Source: Saccoglossus kowalevskii (Eukaryota > Hemichordata > Enteropneusta > Harrimaniidae). Taken from it: a stretch of 25,419 bases of DNA. Both the position numbers and the translations under genes were made by a program. The stretch spans positions 1 to 25,419 of the forward strand of contig NW_003144342.1 of assembly GCF_000003605.2 (NCBI RefSeq), written 5' to 3'. Position 1 is the stretch's first letter, and every line of letters starts with the position of its first letter. The notes beneath the pieces are model-generated. The model saw nothing but the letters and a program-made list of their open reading frames with translations, searched no databases and had not been told where the DNA came from. Below, piece after piece: positions 17,985 to 25,419 of the stretch.

Positions 17985-18568
17985 ATAGTGACTCACCAAA
18001 ACTCTCCACGGGGAGCCTAGTAATACTAGGAGCTTTGCACCGAAGGCGTATTCTACAGCAAAAACGCCGGACATTTGCCCAGTTCACAACTTGTCTACAA
18101 AACATATGCAGCTCATCGACCAGAAAGTCCGAATTGCAGTTCAGCGCCATTCTACTTTGGAATCTAGTATGTCCATGTAGCATCGCTAAGGGAATATAAT
18201 TTCGAAAACAACCTATGGGCATAAATAAGCAAACTATAATTATGAAGTCAATGTCAAAAGCAGCAGACTTAACTGACAAACTGAGTAAAACTTGCATTTA
18301 TCGTCTCCTAGTTGCCGGTGTACCAAAAACAGCAGCACAACTGAGTAGACACAATAATGTCAGCAGTCTAAACCGATACTCATATGGATCAGTTCAAAAT
18401 AAAGATCGCCAATGTCAGATGAGCAACATTTTAACTGGCAAGTAAGACTCATTCAATCCACGACCGGCAAGCAACATCACAAACGCAATTGTAGCATACA
18501 GCTGAGCAACAACCGCTGTCGACGAAAGGTCCCCCGTGAGTGGAGTACAGGCAATATATAACTATGAT
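17985..18568 (+). repeat. Repeat block D, copy D2
   Basis: Second D copy; see landmarks shared with 13075-13650. It joins directly to A4 at gatgcacttaaagac, the same sequence with which the window begins in A1. Confidence 0.87.
18209..18445 (+). pseudogene. Tyrosine recombinase (Crypton/DUF3504-like) C-terminal remnant, copy 2
   Basis: One open frame reads QPMGINKQTIIMKSMSKAA, then LTDKLSKTCIYRLLVAGVP, then AAQLSRHNNVSSLNRYS and MSNILTG, ending with TAA at 18443-18445. The spacing of the last His (18350-18352) and the nucleophile Tyr (18377-18379) is nine residues, as in active enzymes. The HxxR motif is destroyed (DKLSK in its place) and the usual GH before the final Tyr is RH. Copy 1 has lost its His but keeps the Arg, so the two copies decayed independently. 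In contrast to copy 1, the QPMGINK block and the catalytic end are still in one frame. Confidence 0.75.
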
Positions 18569-19371
18569 GCACTTAAAGACAGTTAGTTGTATTGCTTTAT
18601 TTGGCACATAAGTGTACATCTCAACAGCTCAGGGACAGTTTTAATGATAATAACGCTATTGTGCTAACTCCTGTATATATCCAGACAAGGCAGCGCAAGC
18701 CTCCATACCAGTCTTGAAATAAACAGGTTCCTATATATCAAATTGTTCATTGACAGGACACGAACTGGGAAGTATCGTCATCATCATTCCAAGCGTGAAT
18801 GCCCCAATGTTCCATATAAATGACCTAAGAAAAGAAGGTGCAAGTATAGTAGTAAGCATCATGTGAATTGCCATTCGAGTCGATTGGCAACCACAGACGA
18901 CCACCTGGTTTGTTGTAATAGGATACTTTTAACAGTGTATAACAGGCCGGTGCACTTTTCATACATACAGATTTACAATTTTGCATGGTATGTTTTCCAA
19001 ATTATTGAAGTGTAACACTATCGAAGTATTTCAATTTTTGACAATGCAAACTATAAAGGCATATTTTAATGTTCTGTTTAAATTTCGTGAACAAATATTT
19101 ACAATGCAGTATATCAACATGTATAATTTACATTATTAGCTGTAAGGAACGGAACTACCATTATCAATGACAATTATGATTTGGCATGATTCAATTTTCG
19201 CAGAGCAATTCAGATGTACTTTAGGCATGCCATTTAAATTCACAAAACATTTAACTGTTCTCACGTATTGCCTGCTAAAATGTTATTGAAGTACAATGCA
19301 CTAAGATATATAATTAGTGTACCCCTGGTTCGTCAACACGTAATTTAGTAAAGTAGACGAGTAAATAATGT
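18569..19371 (+). repeat. Repeat block A, copy A4
   Basis: Follows D2. Matches A1 and A3 (cttaaagaca, tatatatccagacaaggcag, gacacgaactggga, ccacctggtt, cagtg.ataacag, cggtgcacttttcatacatac) and then the 3' part (aggaactaccattatcaatg, tattgcctgctaaaa, atataattagtgtacccc). It leads to F2. Confidence 0.85.
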
Positions 19372-19419
19372 TGTAATTACAAAAAGCGACACAACTGTAT
19401 TTCATATCATATAGTTTCA

Positions 19420-19506
19420 TATAGTACACCTACAGGAAAATCACACCCCTGGGAATACACTCGTGATGTTGCGTGTAATATTCAGAGCAAACTCGTACAT
19501 AATATA
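19420..19506 (+). repeat. Repeat block F, copy F2
   Basis: Matches F1 (atagtacacctacagg, cccctgggaata, cgtgatg, ctcgtacataat). Lies between A4 and the BEL/Pao element. Confidence 0.75.
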
Positions 19507-19600
19507 TGATGTTAAGCATAATAAACAGATGACTGACATGTGTTTAAACCAATAATATATTTCAGAACTCACTTTTCACTCCGCCAGGGGACTTGCCTGT

Positions 19601-19977
19601 TATCGGAAACATGTACTCGTATTCTTTCCGCATATATAGTGTTAGTCCAATGTGTAATGTGTTTCGGTTTTGATATTGCAAGCTATCAAGGCCACTTCTA
19701 CTAGCGTAATAGAAAACATTCATTATATAAATAGCGCCAAAATTTGTTTACACGGTGTGAATCCTTGACGGTCTATAAATACTGTGATTCCTTTGTAACT
19801 ACCAGTTGTTACCAAACTCTCGATGATACATGTTATGTTCTCCGGAATAAATACTATCCATAGCTGAAGTACTAGTATATCGTCTCGCTGTCACTTTATC
19901 CCGTAACTGCGTAGTGTGTATACACTACCAGGCTCGTTGAGTTTCGTATCCCGTTTTCAATTGTGATATACACGACA
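19601..19977 (+). repeat. 5' LTR of the BEL/Pao element
   Basis: Ends tatacacgaca, as does the 3' LTR. Over the last 240 bases the two LTRs agree at roughly nine positions in ten by eye. TATAAAT at 19774-19780 and AATAAA at 19846-19851 would be the promoter and polyadenylation elements, and both are conserved in the 3' LTR. It lacks two stretches of about 25 and 45 bases found in the 3' LTR. Confidence 0.9.
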
Positions 19978-19980
19978 ATT

Positions 19981-19998
19981 TGGTGTCGAGACCAGGAT
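19981..19998 (+). other. tRNA primer-binding site
   Basis: tggtgtcgagaccaggat begins three bases after the 5' LTR. A TGG start there is the complement of a tRNA CCA end, as expected for minus-strand priming. I could not assign the tRNA species from memory. Confidence 0.6.
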
Positions 19999-20011
19999 CT
20001 AACGAGTCATC

Positions 20012-21210
20012 ATGCCGAATTTAACTACACTGAAGAAAAGATAGGACAATTCTCACAGGGGTGCTTGATACAGTCGAAACTATGGTTCAACAATGCAACG
20101 ACCAACTCGACAAGGAGACCGCTTACAGAGAAATCGCCGTTAGTCAACCAGACATCGACCGACATCTGGAAACATTTATCTTAACAAAACAAGCAGTGAT
20201 CGATGTGGTTGATGCGGATCATCTTGACTTCACTGACACAATGGATAACGAAACCGCCATTTCAAGACGGTGCACCCACATACGCATGTTCATCGAAGAA
20301 AACAGCTCTTCGGGTCGGCTGAGAATTGCAACAGAACGACAACAAATCCAAGACCTCGAAGCACCTCAACCGGGACCTCAACAACCGATAATACGATACA
20401 AGTCTGTCCAGTTACCGAAGTTGGAAATACCCATTTTCTATGGCGACCCCTTATTGTGGATTCAATTCAAGGATAATTTCGAATCTGTGATTCTCAACGA
20501 CCCACAACTGACGGATATTCAGAAGTTTGTTCACCTTCGTAGTTACGTTGGTGGTGAAGCGAGGCGACTAATTGAAGGACTGCCTACAACCGAGGGAAAT
20601 TACAAAGTTGCGTTCGATCTACTCAATGAAAGATATGGTCAGAAACAACTCGTTATGGGAACAATCACGACCGGACAATACTTCCTCAAGTCTGCGACAT
20701 TTTCATGACGGACTCGAGGCAACTATACAGGCCTGAAAGTAGTTTGAGAAGATAAATCTCAATATGGACTATTGCTTATTCCAATGATTCTCTATTGCTC
20801 AATTTCCAACGACAACTCGCGAGGGCTCACGGAAAAGGAGCGTGGACATTACCTACACTAAGCGAAGCCGTTTCAAATGAAAACAAGTCTTGTCAGTCGG
20901 AGGTGAACAATCTATGTACAATCCCGACCACCTTCAGTCCACAGTTGCTGCATTTTATAATGAGGCCCAACCCCTTCCAGCCGAACAAAAGCAAATCTCT
21001 GCTTTCCATACGAGAACTCGACGTAAATATGACCCGAGACATTCTACAAAATCAACATTGGGCAAGCGTCAGAAAATTTCAAACCACCCAATCACCAAAC
21101 TATACCCATTGGAGACGAGTGAAGTGAATTCAGCTAATACATCACTGCCTGAAGGAGTCCCGATTTTCCCCGACATCCTCGCCAATCGTTTTGATGGAAA
21201 CAATAGATGA
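20012..21210 (+). pseudogene. gag: BEL/Pao gag, frameshifted
   Basis: The natural start is probably the ATG at 20012, 14 bases after the primer-binding site, but its frame meets a stop within 11 codons at an A-rich stretch. The main open frame runs about 20034-20708. It carries the DUF1759-type capsid region of BEL/Pao: LPKLEIPIFYGDPLLW, then IQKFVHLRSYVGGEA, then IEGLPTTEGNY and LLNERYGQ. After another frameshift near 20690 the usual LRHFHDGLEATI block appears, then QLARAHGKGAWTLPTL at about 20805-20855 in a third frame. The last part (20890-21210) is not recognised and lacks a clear CCHC knuckle or protease. At least three frame breaks make it non-functional. Confidence 0.88.
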
Positions 21211-21519
21211 CACAATCAAATGCTGAAAATTCACCACTCATATCTCAACGTCCTCAAGGCATGGCCGCTGTTCAGGCCACGAAATGGATTAGGAAATTAG
21301 CCAAGAAAGAACTTCTTTGATTAATCAAATACATTTATTTTACAAGTCTGACAACTCAACCTGTGTGTATATGTACTCGCGGACTCCTTTATCATTATTT
21401 GTTTTTTACAGGTATTCTTCCTTTTTATTACCGTATATTCATGTATTTTTCGTTCAAGAATCAATAATATTGTTTTCCTATCGATAATTGCCAGGAATTG
21501 TCTTTCGGCCCCGGGAGTA

Positions 21520-21977
21520 TATCGGGAACATTTAGTCACAGTTATTGATTCGTATTTACTCGTATTCTTTCAGCATATATACATATATTCTTTTAGTGTT
21601 AGTCCAATGTGTTTCTGTTTTGATATTGCAAGCTATGAAAAACTAGCACAACCTTGACTGCTTTAAACCATTGTAATGATCAAGGCCACTTATGAGTGTT
21701 TTCTATTACGTTAGTATAATTATATATATATATAACGCCACAATTTGTTTACACGGTGTGAATTATTGACGGTCTATAAATACTGCGATTCCTTTTAATT
21801 ACCAGTTGTTACCAAACTCTCCATGATACATGTTATGTTCTCCAGAATAAATACTATCCATAGCTGAAGTACGAGTATATCGTCTCGCTGTCACTTTATT
21901 CCCTAACTGCAGAGTGTGTATACACTACCAGGCTTGTTAAGTTCCGTATCCTGTTTTCAATTGTGATATACACGACA
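21520..21977 (+). repeat. 3' LTR of the BEL/Pao element
   Basis: Preceded by the short purine-containing sequence ccccgggag. It holds two stretches absent from the 5' LTR and a TA microsatellite near 21722-21735. TATAAAT and AATAAA are conserved. Confidence 0.9.
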
Positions 21978-21982
21978 CCTGT

Positions 21983-22380
21983 ATTCATCTCCATATTTTA
22001 TGAAATTCACAAAGTATATGCATTTATTAAGATAACTTAGGTCTACTTTTAATATGCCAAGATCGTACTTTGGTCTAAGATGAGGTATATATACATGTTT
22101 GTACTAAAATGGGCTCTGGGTTTTGCAGTGCAGGCTGCACACCTATACCATATAGGCAGTCAAGTACCCCTTCCGCGGGATCTGACAGCCGCGTTGTTGT
22201 TTCACCAATTCATATCGAATGTGTGGCCGTAAAGCTAACATTCTCTGGAATTAGCCTCCATCTGCTGCTAATCTATCTTTTAATTTGAAATTCAGTTTAT
22301 CAAATTTATATTCATAGAGACACTTATTTAACATGTTTTAGTTCCCATTTAGGCGACGCGATTTTTTAAATTATTTTGTT
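21983..22380. other. Stretch without a firm gene call
   Basis: Between the BEL element and block C2. A short + strand frame near 22200-22270 (IHIECVAVKLTFSG, then LLLIY) faintly recalls the middle of a LINE endonuclease domain, but too little is present to call it. A perfect inverted repeat gtgcag-g-ctgcac lies at 22128-22140. Confidence 0.4.
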
Positions 22381-22985
22381 ACTGGTCAATTCATCGATTG
22401 ATTTGTATCTGAGGAGACATGAAACTGGAGTCGTTAACGGTTTGAAGGTCCACCCATACGAGTCATGTTTTCTGTCGAGTGCGAACGACCAAATGTGTGT
22501 CACCACTGCACAATATATCTGGCGCTATTAGAGCAGGATACAAGACTTTATAGCACATCATTTCGAGGTAAATCGAAAAAGGTGAATATGCTTGTACGTT
22601 GAGCTACAAACCATATGGTAACCTGGAATTCGCCTCAGTACTTAGCCAAATGAAAGGCTACTTGTCAATTACAAGTATGCTTGTGTAGATGTGACATTAT
22701 TATTTCAAATTTAGATTTTGTTTCGGAGAATTAAATCAAATTTATTTTGTTGGCTGGTGTGGGAACGCAGCAGTACAGAGTGGTCGTTGAAAATGCTTGA
22801 ATTGGCGTCATTGGAAATAAATGCAACAAATTTAAGTATTTTCGATAGTATTTTTGACCAGTAGATTAATTGCAATAAATTGACAATTCAGGAGCTGACA
22901 TCAATAATATTAGCGATTAATTTTGTACCCTCTTAGTTTTTGAAGAATATCGTGGACATGTTAATAAAACTGCAGAGGAAACTAA
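22381..22985 (+). repeat. Repeat block C, copy C2
   Basis: Second copy of block C with the same order of landmarks as 4315-4900. It contains an extra stretch (about 22590-22660) relative to C1 and has lost the acceptor of the second exon-like segment. The acceptor of the third (tag at 22934-22936) is kept. Confidence 0.8.
22465..22567 (+). other. Candidate exon C2a (paralogous with 4408-4512)
   Basis: Reads MFSVECERPNVCHHCTIYL and ends at CGAG|gtaaat. Relative to C1a it has one codon fewer and one extra base near the donor, so the exit phase differs. Four Cys/His positions (C6, C12, H13/H14, C15) would suit metal binding, but that is speculation. Confidence 0.4.
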
Positions 22986-23700
22986 GCAAGATCCTTCATG
23001 GAAAGTCCCTGTACTTGATAGGTATACAATAGATGTCCGATAGGTATTTTGTACTCTGCAACAGTACACGAGACAAGACATAAATATCAGTCCCTGTTAT
23101 TTAATTATAAAATAATACATGGAACATCTGCAAACAATTGAATTAATATGTACTCCATGTGGGTGCAACTTAATCTGATAACTGAAAACTTTCATTGACC
23201 CCCGACCAATATCTCAGAGTACACAAGTATACATACTCAAGAAATTGCATTAATAAATCTGAATAAACATTGATGTATCTTTAATAATAACTTGACTTCT
23301 TCAGGCCTTTGTATATTACCAAGAACCGGGTTTGTTTCATTATCACCACTATAATTCCCATCAAAATGTAGCCCTGACACCCTCAACATTTTCCACTGAG
23401 ATTGGTAATGGTACGACCCGTCTGTCACCGATTCAGATCAAGGTCATGACGAGGTCATGACATCACTAAAAACAATAGCATTTCAATCTAATCTAATTAT
23501 TTATTCTGAGCATGCTCAGTTGCTCTGTCAGTGTAGTAGAGAGGTAATTTTGGATGAAAATCATGAAAAGGACCCACTTAGGATTTTCAGATCTGTTCAT
23601 CAGCTTGCCAAGTTTCATTGACATTTACACAGTCCCTGCGAAAATGTGAGAACTTGAAAATGAGAAAGAAAGTAATTCTAGTAGCTTCGCCTGAAGGGGG
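22986..23700. other. Stretch with no recognised gene
   Basis: No coding signal. Contains a direct repeat of aggtca (23441-23457) and the 14-base palindrome ctgagcatgctcag at 23506-23519. The minus-strand frame at 23237-23428 matches nothing I know. Confidence 0.55.
23441..23457 (+). promoter_or_regulatory. DR5 nuclear-receptor-like half-site pair
   Basis: Two exact aggtca half-sites in direct orientation separated by five bases (tgacg), the spacing typical of retinoic acid receptor/RXR binding. The first half-site is preceded by tca, giving tcaaggtca, a monomer site for ERR/NR5A-type receptors. No nearby gene is visible, so function is unsupported. Confidence 0.3.
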
Positions 23701-24890
23701 ACTAAAAACCCAGCTATAAATATGGTTCTCGCGCGTATACGCAAAGTATACTCAAGAAATTCGGTATATACGTGACAGGTACTCGAGAACCAAAGAAAAG
23801 AAAATCTATACGCAACTGGCCGCGTATTATACCAGAAAGTACTCGAGAAACTCAACTTCTAGGCAGATATACAGGACAGGTACCCAGGAAAATTATATTA
23901 TTTACCGCAAAGTCAAACAAATAATACAAGTAATTGTAACTCACAAACACCAGTGCGAAAATTTAAATTTTCAGAAAAATTGTCTTAATACTCAAATCAC
24001 TAAAGAGGAACACATACAAATGTCTAGTATTATATGTCTGTACTGATAATTTAATGCTCTCTGAAAAGCCAAACACCCTGTAGAAGACTAGATTTATTTT
24101 CAATGGGATAAAACAATGCTGGGAACACACTAATATTCCCGACAATTATTGCATAGTGGTTATGTTTACCTGTTGTACTTGCTAAAATTACATTTGCCCA
24201 TACATGACTTCAGACACCAGACATATTCTAGGACCTTTACGCGGAAGGTGCCCCAACAGAAATGTCGGGATATGCAAATTAGTAACCGATAGATACGCAA
24301 AAGGTACGTAGCAAAATTAATTTGCATTTCAAATACGTATCCTCATGCCTCCAGTTTCACACGACCCTTCTCAAGTGTCATCTCGTCATTCTTGTACATG
24401 TTCGTTCGAAGTGTAGTTTCATGCATCATCAATTTACGAACCTCATGGATTGGTTTAAATTAGGTTGTACACGAGAGATACATTCATTGAAGGCTTTAAG
24501 TTTGTTTCATGTCGTTTTTTTTCATTGCGAAGATAAGTGTGTTGAGATACCATGCAGTCATTTGAAATTCTAGAAGAAACAAAAATCTTGTGGCGCCTGA
24601 CAAAAAGTGCATTTCATTTAAACTGCAATGTTTTCTAGGGCTTCCCAATAGACAGTCATAAGTGATGCGCAGATGAGATATTTAAATGTCCTTACCACAA
24701 TTTTATGCGAGAACGTGATGCAGTGTTAAATTCCCACCAGAATTTATGTATCAAGTGTTTCTCGCGTACTTTCAAGAACAGTACACGGCTGGGAATCTTA
24801 TTTAATTTGGTTTTTAAGTACCTGTCGTGTATAGACCTAATTTATTGTATAACTCTGTATACGCAATAAGCCACATTTAGCTAGGTTTTC
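23701..24890. repeat. 1.2-kb structure with about 150-bp inverted-repeat arms
   Basis: The left arm 23701-23856 and the reverse complement of 24753-24890 share, in order, aaaacc.agct..aaat.tgg, gcgtatac, a.gacaggtact, aaccaaa and aaagtac.cgagaaac. By eye they agree at roughly 70-75 percent of positions with several gaps. The roughly 900 bases between the arms hold no recognised gene. This could be an old non-autonomous DNA element or an inverted duplication. No target-site duplication is evident. Confidence 0.6.
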
Positions 24891-25419
24891 TTGCGTACAC
24901 ATGTGCATCTACTGCGTACGTGTACCTTCCATTAGAGAGGTTGCTTTAGGTGGATGTACGTGTCATGCATTATTTAACATTTATTTGCGTATTTTAACAT
25001 GCGTTTTTGTATTTGTTTATTGGCATGTGGTGCGAAGTTGCTTCATTATGCGTTATGCTCATGGTGTCTGCATCCAGGGCGTCATGCCATTGTACTGATT
25101 AGTGGAAACTAATCACAATGTTTCCCCCCCCCCCGGTTGAAACAAGTTATTTTGCCCAGTCACAAAATTATTTCAAAGACTTTAAAATTACATGCATTCT
25201 CATAACACCATATTTGTTTTAGAAGGTATGCATGATCTACTTGTTTCATACATTCGATATGACTTTGTGGTTCGTTTATTATTGTTATAATAAATATGAC
25301 TAACACTTCTTGTTCATGTATGTATTAAATAAAGTATGGAAAGTAATTCACTTCTAAAATCTACAATCAACATACTGAAAAAGAAATTAGGCTAGCCATT
25401 AAAAAACTAAAAAGTAAAA
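24891..25419. other. Terminal stretch with no recognised gene
   Basis: Contains a perfect 7-bp hairpin (gattagt-ggaa-actaatc, 25097-25114) and then a run of 11 C at 25124-25134. The frame at 24901-25098 is not recognised. The last bases are A-rich. Confidence 0.5.

Larger units (their letters stand above)
19601..21977 (+). mobile_element. BEL/Pao LTR retrotransposon, internally deleted
   Basis: Two directly repeated LTRs (about 19601-19977 and 21520-21977) enclose only about 1.5 kb. A gag of BEL/Pao type follows a primer-binding site. Full BEL/Pao elements carry several kb of protease, reverse transcriptase, RNase H and integrase between gag and the 3' LTR; none is visible, so pol has been lost. 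The 5 bases cctgt occur just outside both ends (19596-19600 and 21978-21982), a 5-bp duplication as expected for this group. If the LTR instead begins at tgttatcgg (19598), the duplication is not matched. Confidence 0.9.

Noticed and set aside
19963-20184. 73-codon + strand ORF at the start of the BEL internal region
   Set aside because: It is an out-of-frame reading across the primer-binding site and gag; the gag signature lies in another frame.
23506-23519. Palindrome ctgagcatgctcag as an operator
   Set aside because: Single 14-base palindrome in a repeat-rich animal genome with no adjacent gene; no support for a regulatory role.
25097-25134. Hairpin followed by a C run as a transcription terminator or origin
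   Set aside because: The hairpin-plus-homopolymer terminator is a bacterial signal with T, not C; here it is more likely a hairpin beside a mononucleotide run.

Overview
The window looks like AT-rich nuclear DNA from a multicellular animal, most likely a marine invertebrate (a lophotrochozoan such as a mollusc would fit, but this is inference). It holds eukaryotic transposon families (mariner, BEL/Pao, Tx1-type LINE, Crypton-type tyrosine recombinase, Polinton-type DNA polymerase), eukaryotic splice-site-like sequences and no bacterial-style operons. I see no complete host gene, no tRNA or rRNA and no CRISPR array. Nearly everything recognisable is a decayed or partial mobile element, or a copy of a local repeat family.

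The backbone is a set of repeat blocks, here named D, A, F, B and C, all found only on the + strand. Overlapping copies imply an ancestral order D-A-F-B-C of roughly 5 kb. Copy 1 is A1-F1-B1-C1 (1-4950). A middle cluster is B2-bridge-A2-B3-bridge (9738-12363). D1-A3 (13075-14311) and A5-B4 (16625-17592) follow, then D2-A4-F2-[BEL insertion]-C2 (17985-22985). Block D carries the catalytic end of a tyrosine recombinase. Block C carries exon-like segments with conserved splice sites. Block B carries an exon-like segment and a long pyrimidine-rich tract which, in B2 and B3, ends in CAG|GTAAGT.

Later insertions sit in this backbone. A LINE 3' fragment (525-1077) splits A1, and A2 shows the empty site. 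An inverted-repeat (foldback) element lies between A1 and F1 and is itself split by a mariner element with 31-bp terminal repeats and a TA duplication (1861-3107). A Tx1/L1-like LINE C-terminal reading frame of 285 codons is still open (6237-7094), next to a minus-strand RecQ-like helicase fragment (7150-7485). A protein-primed family B DNA polymerase fragment of Polinton/Maverick type lies at 14317-16112. A BEL/Pao LTR retrotransposon with two LTRs, a primer-binding site and a broken gag, but no pol, lies at 19601-21977. A 1.2-kb inverted-repeat structure is at 23701-24890.

The parts do not form a pathway. They record nested insertion and local same-orientation duplication. The most unusual items are the composite repeat array, the twin recombinase remnants, the juxtaposed 3'/5' splice sites in B2 and B3, the paralogous exon-like segments in block C, and a threefold ~305-bp tandem repeat (4951-5872). 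All similarity statements are by eye from the sequence and from memory of family motifs; no search was run.
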